NCBI RefSeq assembly: GCF_040954835.1
Contig: NC_090714.1
Coordinates: 4,762,501-4,826,500 of the forward strand
Reading direction: 5' to 3'
Source: Lepisosteus oculatus
Lineage: Eukaryota > Chordata > Actinopteri > Semionotiformes > Lepisosteidae
DNA length: 64,000 nt
How positions within the stretch are numbered: position 1 is the stretch's first letter; each line of letters starts with the position of its first letter. This document shows positions 1 through 11,200 of this stretch, in pieces. The notes below the pieces were generated by a model, which worked only from the letters and a program-made list of their open reading frames with translations, did not search any database and was not told the DNA's origin. The position numbers and the translations under genes are program-made.

Positions 1-800
1 CGCTTTGTGAAACAGTATTGTCAAGAATTTGCAGCAGAGCAAAAACACGTTAGGCCTAGATAGACAGGAACATCTGGACTTCTGACACGAGCAAAAAAAA
101 AAGCAATTCTAATATGCGATTTAATATTGCCTTTTATAAAACTCCTTTCCATCATTTTTCTTCCCTTTTATTTTGCTCTGCTTTGTTATACTTACTAGAC
201 CTTGCATGACTAATTTTTGAGTCAACTAATAAAAATGATCATGATGGCTAAATCTCTAAATCACTACAGAAAAAATGTGAACACAACCCCCCCCCACCCA
301 CAAAATAAAAATCTTGATGTGGTGAATTTAGTTTCTAGTTCTTCAGAAAGCTTTAATATTTTGCTGTCCAGTAATGAAATGATTATTCATATGGTTAATA
401 TAAGCAGAGAGTTTCCGCAAGCTGCTAATGAACTAGTAGAATTCAACTCAACAAGACAGGAACACTTTCAAACCTGCAGTCCCTTGAAGGGCTTGAAGGT
501 GTTGAAAGTTGGGGCGCCTGTTGCATGTAGGATCGCCGTACAGTAAATCCAAAGTCTGCTTCATTAAATCAAAGCAAATAAAGAGCATTTGGAACCTCAA
601 TGGGAGAGAAGAAGAGTTGGTGATCTTTGCACAAAGAGCTCTGGGGTTCCTGGAAGCAGCTACAGTACCCAGCTCTGTCATTGCAACCAACTCTGGTGTC
701 CTTGGGGAAAAGCCCAGATGACATTCTGGTTCATAGCAAGATGGGTTAAAAACTTGTGAGCAAGAGCTGTAGCATCATTGCTGAATGTCCTGATATAGAT

Positions 801-1214
801 TAATTTTTTCAAACTTAACGCTTCAGACCCCACGGGACACTCAGCTAAGAGGGGCTAGGACGGGCGATAACTCGACTTGTGGCGGACCTCCAGCTCAATC
901 CCAAGATCTGACTACGAGCTTTTTAACTGCAGCCATTTTAATATACCCTGTTGGAGCTGGAGTCACTGGAAAGAGCCCTGTATTGTTATTTTTCGTCCCG
1001 ACCTCCCTGACCCGGTGGTAGGAAATTGGCACCCCTGCTGCCTTCCTTGGATGTGGTCCCCGTTTCTTGGGCTCTCTCTCTGGATTCGAACCCTGATTCC
1101 CCGTTACCTGTGGTCACAGTGGTAGGCACAGATGGTACCATCGAAAGTTGATAGGGCAGACATTCGAATGAGTTGTCACTGTCATGGAGGGCGTGCGATC
1201 AACCCGAGATTATC
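801..1214 (-). pseudogene. 18S rRNA pseudogene fragment
   Basis: Read on the - strand, this follows the eukaryotic small-subunit rRNA for roughly its nucleotides 280-720. It contains TCTGCCCTATCAACTTTCGA, GGGGAATCAGGGTTCGA, CCACATCCAAGGAAGGCAGC, GACGAAAAATAACAATACAG, GCAGTTAAAAAGCTCGTAGT and CTTAGCTGAGTGTCCCG. A block of about 90 nt, covering the region just before CCAGCTCC, is missing. Many changes are C-to-T or G-to-A at former CpG sites, as expected for old methylated DNA. It is not a functional rDNA copy. Confidence 0.92.
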
Positions 1215-1336
1215 CACTATCACAAGTGCCTGTTTTGAGCCCTCAGATTTTTTCACTTAAGTTTAAAACTATTCACATTTAGACTTATTTTAAGTTGGCT
1301 TGATAACAGCTGTTGCAGTGCATTTGTTTTCTTGTA

Positions 1337-1760
1337 GCCTGATCTTGTCAGATCTCAGAAGCAAGGCCGGGCCTGCTCAGCAGTCTTGAGAATTCAAGGC
1401 TGATGTTATAAGCTGTGTTGGTGGAACAGCAGGTGGGACTCTGCCAACTTGACCTGAACTTTCAGGCAGTATGGTGTCCCGGGACACTGCTGGGACACTG
1501 CTTCTTTCGGATGAGAAATAAAATGGGAGACCAGGCTGCCTGGTTTTTAAACATCCCATAACCCTCTTCACACCAGTAGGGGCGTTAAACTTTGAGTCCT
1601 GGCTAATTCCCGTTTTAGGTTTGAATATTTGGCCTTCCTTAATGTTTTCCTTGATTGAACTCAAAGAATGGCTGCCGTGCATCACCCAGGTGGGGCTGCA
1701 CTTCAGTGAGGGAGGAACTGGATCCCCTGTACGTCAGGCACTTTAAATTTGTTTTGGGAG
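1337..1760 (+). mobile_element. SINE with 5S rRNA-derived head
   Basis: The start (gcctgatcttgtcagatctc, agaagcaaggccgggcctg) resembles the 5S rRNA internal promoter region. The body carries the segment near 1520 related to fish SINE3-type elements (ggatgag, gggagacc) and the ending ggctgccgtgcatcaccc, aggtggggctgcac at about 1670-1700. It is degraded, so inactive. Confidence 0.75.
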
Positions 1761-4700
1761 TAATAATTCAAAAGTTATCATTGAATTGTTATGCTTGGGT
1801 AATTACCAATGCTGTTGCAGCTTTGGTGAACAAATTACAATCATGATCTTAAATTAAAGCATAATTATAATAGCTTAATGCAACTAATGAATCATAACTG
1901 ACATAGAAGTGAAAATATTTTTAAATAATGAACTCAATATTGTACATGTAATTATATTGTTTGGCTTGTGGAAAGAAAATTACATTCTCAGAGTCATTGT
2001 CGATTTCCCACTGAAGGGATTTTGTTTTCCTTGAGATCGTTAGATGCCTAATTGGTACGTCACGTTGAGGTTAGAGTGGGAAATGGAGGGAATCGCAGCA
2101 GACGCGCTGGAGGATCATGGGAGTCGAAGGGGAATGACCGGTGAAAACGTGCTACGCCACATGAAAAAAAAGGTTCATTCAGGCATCTGTCTGTGAGAGC
2201 GGTAAACGATTGCCTTTGACACCAGGGAGAAAAAAATCACATTTATGATGAGTGAGGCGCTGCGCGAGACGCACACATTGACTCGAAGTAAAGGAAGAAA
2301 GAAGGCCTGGCGGATTCTGAGCCGATTTGTTCTTCCACTTTTTGAGCGTGTGCTGACTGTTTGGATTGGCTACATGCCCTGCGAGATGGTTTTTTGTGTT
2401 TGGCCATTAATGCGAATTTAATTGTGTAAAGAGCTTGTCCACCTTTGACACTAAAATGGAATTACTCACCACCAGTTTGAACCATTTTAGTGTTCCCTTC
2501 CCCACACTGTGGTCGCTTACGGTACATTCAAAGCATTTATCTTTTGTTCAGTTCACAGAAATATAAACAGTTGCTTCTGATCCCCAGATAAGTGGAATTA
2601 CTTTTTTTAAGCGAACGTTGTACAAGTTTTAAGAAGGGAGAGAAGGTCTGACAGGTTTAGGCTCCTGTCCTGTCCTCAGTTCATATTAACTGGCCAGCTC
2701 AAACGAGCTGTGCTTTAATATGTTACTCCTAAAGGAAAACCTCAAAGTGTTTTCTGTTGCAGTAGTATTTGAAGAGCCATTATTCTAGGGTGTCAAGAGG
2801 GAATTCTGTTAGAAGAGGACAGGCAAGATGTGTGGGCGACTTGCAACTCCAGGGAAAAGGAGTTTAATTAACTGCACATGCTTCTCTCATTTCTTATCCC
2901 TCACTTGCTGAGAAGCTGCATTCTTCCAGGCTCACTGTCTATGTTGTAGCAGATTCTTGTCTTGAGTTTCTCTTCAGGAGGTACATCATTGACATGTCGG
3001 CCTTTTGTACAGCGGTGAAACAGCTGGTTGCCATAGGGACAGTGTTCGGCATTGTCTAATTGGCCTGAGGGAGTCTGTACTCAAGCCTTTCAGAGGCCAA
3101 AGACGCAGTGTGTTTGTCCTCACCTAGCGTGCCAGGATTACTGTCATTTGACCCTGAATTTGTGTTGGAGATCCTTCACTTAATAAAGCATTTCTGAACA
3201 GAGGAGCATACAGGTTTGGTTTTCAAGTTGATTCTTACCTTTTACTTGTATTTGTTTCATAAAATGTTGCTGTATGTGGTCTTTAATTAACAATTTGATT
3301 TATAAGATTTGATTGACAGACTTTTGACTGTAGATTGATTTAGGAACAAAATCTTGTTTAGGAGACCAGCACACTCCTGTTTTTTTTTTTCTTCTGAAAC
3401 GTCCAAATGAAAATTTCAAATTAACATCTGTTTAATTGGAAAAACCTGATACCTGAAGAGTTCAGTGTTTGTTGGAAATAAGTAGTGAAAATTGGATATT
3501 TTTAATTGAGTTTGTTAAAAGGTGTAGGTCTGTTGACATCCAGGAAATTCTGGTATGTGGATCATAACAATTAGCCAACAGTTGTACGGGTCTTCGAATT
3601 ATCTTTGGTTAGCTTTGAAGGCGATGTGAAAGTTTGTAGACTTATACATTGTAAAAGTAAAAGGTACATATGTATAGGAAAAAAATAATTAGCATAGTCT
3701 AATATTATAGTTTTTAATGCAAACTAAACCCTATAGTAAATAGTAAAATGGTAAAACGGGGTGGATTTTGAGATTCATATCGGATACGTGATATAGGTGA
3801 CATTAAAGGAGTATTCTCTGCTGTCTCTGCTTTCTTAACAGATCAGATAATGAACAATGGCATCAGAGATAAACTCTATATAATAAACTCTACATTTTAT
3901 ATTCTTACCAGCGTGTCTTCTGTTATTCCTAAACATTTGCATCTGATAGTTCAAAAGCTAATAAATGCTTCATTCATCCTTCACATTTTAACTGAAATGT
4001 AATCATAAGGTTTTGTGTTACCTGCTTGAGAAGAGCATTGTTTCTCCTCTCTGTGCCTCATCAGACGCCTCCAGGCATCTTGAACGCACCTCAACTCCAT
4101 CCAGGATGAACGTTCTTGTGATTTATCCTGAAAATTTAAAATAGACAGTATGGGGCCTGTGATTTGTGACTCCTTATTCATCCGAGAAGTCATAATCCCC
4201 AGAACTGTCATGCTGTAATTACCCGTTCTAAATGGGAGTCAAATACCTGGTCTCCCAAGTTAATTTAATTAGCAAATAAAACAGAGGAGTAAAGCTGAGC
4301 TCAGAGTAATTAATTTTGTGGATGTTAGGTGACATCGAAATCAGGCGCAGACACTTAATCTTTATTGCACTCTGAAGGAGACCAATGCATTATAAAAAAA
4401 CATTTTTATAATTAAGTTTACAAAGCAGATGAATGTTGACGAGCACACACTGAACTGCTTTTAACTTTATCTAAAAAGTCATATTTAGATATAAGCCTTA
4501 GTGTTTTTATTTGCAAACAGCCGCTCTTTACTGTGAGTCTTCGTGCTGTAAAAAGTTTGGAAAAGAATCCTCTGTGATGAACCCAAACCAGGTTACCTTC
4601 TGCTTATTCTGTAAGGAGAGCACATATCGACATGGACAGGACCCTAATCAGGCCTGATGTATTCAGTACAGAGTGGCCAAAAGAAACTTTTAAAAACAAC

Positions 4701-5045
4701 ACGATTTTTTGTTTAAATGCTGAAATGATGTCTCCTTCTTCCCAGTGTAGTAGCAACTGTTGTCTTACTGTAAGGTATAATCCCTCTTCACAAGCCTGAT
4801 TAAGAGCCCTGTGTCAGATGGTGAATCAGTCGAATTACCATAAGTGTTCTTAGCGGGATTGCAGCACATACACACAGCTTTACAGGGGATCAGAGCGACA
4901 CCTGAGGAATAGCAAGAAGCTGTTTGTGCAGCTTAGAGGGTGCTTTGCCCACAACCCAATAGGATTGCTTAGCCTGTCTGTCTGGCCCCCCAGATTCCCA
5001 AAAGTCCATGTGCTGAGCAGTTTCCCACTTCTCATCCCCTCACAG

Positions 5046-5259
5046 GAGCCCGGGCCGGCCAAGGTGGCGGTGACCAGCAACAGCGCCATTCCCAGCATCC
5101 CCTCCGTGGAGAAGGTGCCGGCCAGCAAGTCCACCCTCTGGCAGGAGGAGAGGAGGGGCGACATGAGGGTCATCCCCTGCAGCCGGAGTGCCTCCTGCCT
5201 CAGCCAGCTGAGCCAGGCCTGCCCCTCCCAGAGCGCCCCTTCAGCCGCGGCCAGAGAAG
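5046..5259 (+). CDS. MPRIP: MPRIP exon: linker after first PH domain (first exon in window)
   Basis: Acceptor cacag precedes 5046 and donor gtaaga follows 5259. The exon starts in phase 0 and leaves 1 base. It encodes [17 protein letters not shown] and SKSTLWQEE, which match the human linker just after the first PH domain. The rest is Ser/Ala-rich and poorly conserved. The reading frame is open further upstream, but that part is intron with a pyrimidine tract. Confidence 0.92.
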
Positions 5260-8200
5260 GTAAGAGGCGTCAAGACCGCCGAATGGCATTGAGCCTCGCA
5301 CGGTTCCGATCCGACTCGACTCGCTCGAATTCCACCAGCAGCAGAACTGAGCCCCTGACAAGGAAGAGTATCAGCTTATTCCAACTATCCGGAAATCTAG
5401 AATCCCAGTATGGAATAATATCTTCTTGTTCTCGGAAAAACAGAAACACAAATAATAAAAAGAACCATTGTCTTGAATCTTAAAAGGAGGCTGACGCACA
5501 CAAGGAAGGCAGGAAAGTGCTTCACATGCTTTGTGAATGAGCCCCGTTTTGTTTTCATACTGGGTCGCTATGCGTCGTGCCGATATTTTCTTTTTTTAAA
5601 TAAGACGCGACGGGTGCGTTAAATTAGAAAACATACACTCCTTAAAAAAGAAAAACCCGCTGAAGATTATAGTCATCTTGTAGCTGAAGTTACTGGCAAG
5701 TTGGAATTTATCCTGGGTTTCTGTCGTGTTCAAAAACTCACTCCGGATGGGACATTAGCACAAAAAACGGGTGTCGGGTTTCTTGTTAATTCTTTGTGGG
5801 CCGCTTCGTTCTCATCCAGTTCTAAATGAAATGTTTAACTTCTGAAAAAAGTTTTCTTTTTGGCGAAATTTGGCGTCTAAAACTGGGCAGTCTTAGCTGA
5901 CCCCGGGACTGCTTTGTGGTGCCTTCATGCTCAATAAAAAAAAAACCTAACATCCTCATTGCGCAGAACAGTCTAGACTGGTTGTTCAGCCTGGTGGTGC
6001 TAATGAGGACATGACACCGTCAGGTTCATATCCCAGTTGTGTCCCAGGCGATAATACAAGCCTTGCAAGTGTTGTTGAGTTGTTTATGTTGAGCTTTCTT
6101 TGGTCGAAGCCAAAGTGATTGGGGAAAAACCAGATGGCTGACAGGTGCTTCAGAAGTCACAGTTTTAACTTTTTTCACAAGTGGAAAAAACAATAATGGA
6201 ATTCATTGTGCTTAAAAGTGGGTGGCAGCTGTAATTGAAAACCATCCAACTGTCTTGAGAGTTCTTCAAGCCTTTGCATTTAGGAAGCTTTTCACTGGCA
6301 CAAACGTTTGAACGTTTTTTTTAAGTGCCGTATTTGCTAGTGATTTTTAAGCGATTCAAGGATTCAGAACCATATTCCTTCTGAAAGAAATACATTCCGT
6401 TGCTAATTTTCTCATTATCCAAAAGTAATTGTAAAAGATGTATGGTAGCAGTACAAACTGGAAATAAAGGAAAGGAAAAAAAATCTGCAGTTTAAAAAGT
6501 TTGGAATATAATTACCTGAAATTGCAGTTACAATGCATGGTACTGTAGATGATCCTGAGCACATCTTTTAGCTTATGTTACCTTGCTTTCTTTTAAGTAC
6601 AGGTGATTCTTGGATCAATTAACTACTATCTATCAAATGGATTAGATGGGCCATATGGCCTCCTTTGGTTCTTATTTTTTTATGCTCCTACATTTTAATT
6701 AAGTAAATTAAATAAAGTTAATGCAATAAAAAAAATTACCCATGTCCCTGGGTAATAGGAAAATCAGCTACTGTATCTGCAGCTGTAATTGAACACATTG
6801 TCGCTGTACAGTAGTTGTCATTTTAGCATATGTTACTGAAGTAGCTGTAATTATAATGGTAGTTAAACTTGACCCAAAGTCTGTGGCAACAGGACTGAAG
6901 GCTTAGGCAGGGTCACAGCTAGTCGATTGAAATAACACACAGTTTCAATCATGATTCTGGCTGAACAGAGAACTGCTAATCAGTTGTGAAGGTGGCTAAT
7001 GCTCACACCTGTCTGCTATTAGCTAGAAAACAGGCAGCTCTGCTTTCTCAAACCCAGGATAAAACACCTGCTCAAGGCTTTAGGACTCCAGGATAATCCC
7101 AATTAGATGTCAGCAAAGACTCTTAGATTTGGAGCTCAGCGGGATCTTAAAACACCTATTTTCTTTAAATCTGTGTCCAAAAGTTTTCATCATAGGATTC
7201 TTCTTTTTTTTCTTCTAAATAAGGAGCCCCTGCATGGAACTAAGATGTCAATATACGGTAGTAATTTCTGTCGGTTTATAGGCACAGCAACAGAGAAATC
7301 ATCCGTTGTCTTGCAGCTTTTATAAATGACTGGAGATTATTTTCTATTTTTTATGAAAGAAGTGGTGATTACAACAGAAGGAATGGGTCTTTTCTCCCAG
7401 CATGTTTTACAAAATGGTTAAGTGCATTGTGTCCTGTTGTCTTTCCATTCTATCTGCATCCTGCATAGTCTTTAAGGGAAAACAGTAGATAAATAAGAGA
7501 GGCATATGAGGAATGTTAAGTACAGTATTACGCATGGCCTATCCTAAACCAGATTTAATGAGGCTCCTTCTTAGGCATAGATTTTTTTTCAGGCGAGTTC
7601 TACATGTCCTGAATTAATCAGGTTCAAGTGGAGAGCTGCATCAGCATGTGCTACAGTAAGTAATGATGAATTGGCGCTGAAAAGTAAAAAATGCGATGAT
7701 TCTGAAGATGTCTGCACAACCAAAAGTTTAGTTGTTTATCATGGCATTTTACAGTATGTTGCTTTATTAAGTCACATCTGCAAAGATTTTGTCTGAAATA
7801 GTAGTTATGATGGGCGGCATTATGGCACAGTGGTTAACATTGCTACCTTACATGGCTGGTGCCCTGGGTTCAGTTCCTGGGGTGCTAACGTGTGGAGTTT
7901 GTATGTTCTTCCCTTGTTTATGGGGGTTTCCTCTGGGTGCCCCGGTTTTTTCCCCACAGTCTAAACACATACTGGTAGGTTAATTGGTATCTGATGTGTG
8001 TATCTGCATGTCCGTGTTTGTGTCTTTGTGTGTCCTGCAATAGACTGCTGTCCCATCCAGAGTGTATTCCCGCCTTGTTCCTGATGAGGCAGATGGATAG
8101 CTATAATTTTTAAATAAGGAAATCACCTCCCACAAAATAGAGCTCCATGAGGTCAGTTCAAGGTATTCAGCGTATCCACTTCTGTCATCATTCAGCAGTA

Positions 8201-11200
8201 AACCAGTGGTTATCCAGGGCTTTTGGTGTGATGTAAATTGCTAAACACCTCTTTCGGGATAAAATATATACTATATTCTAAAGGACAGATAACGGAAGAA
8301 ATTGCCCATCTAAGTGATTCAATGTTGAAGCACGATTTTCCTACAAAAAAATCCTGGGAACTGTTTTTATGTAGCCATCTTTCATTTTTATACTCACAAC
8401 AGCTGAGGTTCAAAAAGTAATTTACTGTTTGACTTCTATAGGATACTTCACTGTATGCAGCAATGCCCAGCAGAGTATCACACATTAATTCCTGTAAGAT
8501 TATTTGGAATTAAATTTATGTTTACTTTTTTCTGGAGTGCGAGACCTTGTTTTAATGTTACAGGCTTCCTCAGAAGGCCTGTTCCTTTCTACTCTCCAGG
8601 TTCTAAGATACTCTCAATTATTCTGACCTGTTTTATACATGAAGGTTGAAAAGACTGTGATTGAATAAAAGCTCTAAAATGTTCAGAGCCGTGACCTTGC
8701 GGGATGTTACTTCCTGTTGAAAAGGGAAAGTTTCCCATGATGAGATTAGCTGGAGTCAGGTGTGTTTGACCTGAAGGATCACCTCAGTGACAGGGGGCCT
8801 TTCAAATCCCTGATTAATGGTGTTTGCATTCGCCTCCAGGATTCTTTGAAGGTCTATAGAACGGGGGTCACATTCTTCTGCAACAGTTTCGTTTCTGAAA
8901 CACATCGCCGAACTGGCGGTTTGGAATCCGAAATCCGCTGATGGGTACATCGGCGGTGTACGTTCACACACCTGGTTTTCTAGAGTAATGTCTCACACAC
9001 GTTCTCTGCTGCTGTACTTCTGGTGTCTGGGACAGCTGAGGTTAGGGAGGCGGTGGTGGACAGAGGGCAGGGCGGAAGTGAAGGCTCTTTCAGATAGAGT
9101 AGGCGCTTTCCAACCGGTCACCCTTTCTCACCTTGGCCCACTCCTCTTTTCTCCCTCTGCCCCGAAGCAGACCGAGGCGCGGCGCCCAGCGGGCGGAAGG
9201 CACGTGTAGAAAGTGGTTACTTCTCCCTGGAGAAGCCCAAGCCGGAGAAGACCCAGCCCCCTCAGCAGCTGCCCCTGGCGGCCCCCACCAGCCCCGGCGG
9301 CCCCCACAGGTATAGTTCCCCAGACGCGGACCCCCTGGCCACCCCCCCCTGCCGCTCTCCGGAGTGCAGCGACCCTCTCCTCTCCCCAGGTCCCCTCTAC
9401 TCCAACGGCTCCTCCACCATCAGCTCCTCCCAGAGCTCCCTGGACTCGGAGGCCAGCAGCACCACGCAGACCAGCGGGGCCAGCTGGGAGGGGCGAGGCA
9501 GGGGGGAGCCGGCGGGGCGGCCGGGCAGAGGCGGCCGGGAGTACGCCTGCCTGGCCGACGTGCCCAAAGCCAGGAGGATCAGCCACCGCGAGGCCTTCCG
9601 CGTGGAGAAGAAGCGGCTGGAGCAGAGGTCCCGAACCCGCAGCCCCGGCCGCGAGGAGGTGGTCCGGCTGTTCGGCCAGGAGCGAAGGTGCGACCGGGTC
9701 TCCCGTTCGGGGGGGGTGTCATATTTACACGATTTAAAGGGGAACTGCGACGCCATTTTTAGACTTCGGGGTTAGAAAGAATCGGCACCGACGAGTGCAT
9801 TTCAAACGGCAGGAGAAGTCGAATGTGCGCCGTAACTTTCCATCGCGGAAATAGCCGCAATTTCCAGGTACTGTGGGCAAGACGCCATATTTCTGTCGTT
9901 GTCCGTGATTCGGAATGAGCCAACAAAACTTCCAGTGACGTGCCGCGGCCCCTATCAGATTGTAGAGCCAGCAGGCTTGTGAATATTTTAATCCCGTAGA
10001 AATGTTGCTCTTGATTTCAAGACGACGAATACAACTTGCTTGTTAACTCTGCATGCAGATCACGTTGGAACATTTCTCCGGTACGGTACAGCCTGTTCTT
10101 ATTCGCTCGTACGTCACATTATATAAGTCATTACAGTGACTAGTGAGCAGGAAGGGCCGCATCACGTCACAGTGATTTCACAAGGTTTACGATTTTGTGC
10201 TTAATTCAAAATTTGTGAGATTTTTTGCCTAGCACGTCAGTGAATTTATTTTGTTACCGAGATTTAATAACCAGTCTGAGAAATTGGGACTGCAGTTCCC
10301 CTTTCACCTGATTCATTTATAATTGTTGAAAAGAACTACATAAGAACACATAAGCTATATAGTTGTTATTGATTTTTGTTTTAAACAAATTAGTTCTTTA
10401 AGAGCTAAAAATAACATGTCCTCCTCATTTGAGGTCAAGGTGCCACTGATGCAGAGCCTTGTTTAGTAGAGGGTTTCAGTTCAGTTAAACTATGACAAAA
10501 CTCAGTGTGAAAATGTTTTGACTACCAAACATTCATGCTCTTGTGCTCTGTGCAGAGTTTGTCTTTTAGGCACTGAAGTTTATCTCCAGTGCAAGTGCCA
10601 CATTTTGGTTTAGAAAATTGGTTTCAATTTTAACTGAATTTTATTGGTTTAGAAAATCTGTTCACGTCTTATGCTCACAAAGTTTTCAGGACTTGCTGTA
10701 CTCCTTTTTTTTTTCCTGTTGTTTTTTTTTCCGTTGTGATCAACAGCAAAACTCGTAGTCGCAAGCACTGCTTTATTCTGCCTTCAAGGACTATTTCACT
10801 TTACGTAAACCAGGCTTTTGTCTGTGCTTGTGTTACACTGCTCAAATCATTTGGCAGATATTGGGCAATGCAAAGCAAAACATCCAAACTAAGATACATG
10901 GTATTTAGCTTTTGCTGGAAACAGTATTGCGCATGTATTTCAGAACTTATGTAGTACTGCAAAGGAAGGTACAGTACTTAATGATAATGCGCAGGTGACT
11001 CCCTTGAGTTTATTTTTATTTTAAAATGACCAAGGCCTTTCCTTTCCCTGTGGTACCATAAGGTGATATTTTATGCTAAGTTAACAACTGTCAGCTGCAT
11101 TACCAATTATTATTTTATTTAGTTCTTGCCCTGCCTGGCCAGTGGAGGCAGTGTTAAGTAAGGCATTCTTCAGTTTGCTGGTATCTGTGGTTACCTGTTA

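Larger units (their letters stand above)
1..5045 (+). other. MPRIP intron (5' part outside window)
   Basis: No exon is recognised here. The intron holds an 18S rRNA pseudogene (801-1214, - strand), a 5S-headed SINE (about 1337-1760, + strand) and otherwise AT-rich unique sequence. Short open frames in this stretch come from the repeats or chance. Confidence 0.75.
5260..9170 (+). other. MPRIP intron
   Basis: No exon is seen. It contains a LINE/SINE-tail-like fragment at about 6605-6685 (gatgggccatatggcctcct) and a tRNA-headed SINE at about 7812-8102. The rest is AT-rich with no recognised element. Confidence 0.7.

Noticed and set aside
877..1125. 82-codon + strand frame
   Set aside because: It is the antisense of the 18S rRNA pseudogene.
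7812..7885. Functional tRNA gene
   Set aside because: The tRNA-like head belongs to a SINE with several copies and cannot form a complete cloverleaf.
9128..9756. - strand frames of 119 and 152 codons at the [11 protein letters not shown] exon
   Set aside because: Shadows of the coding exon in very GC-rich sequence. The sense frame carries the conserved MPRIP motif.
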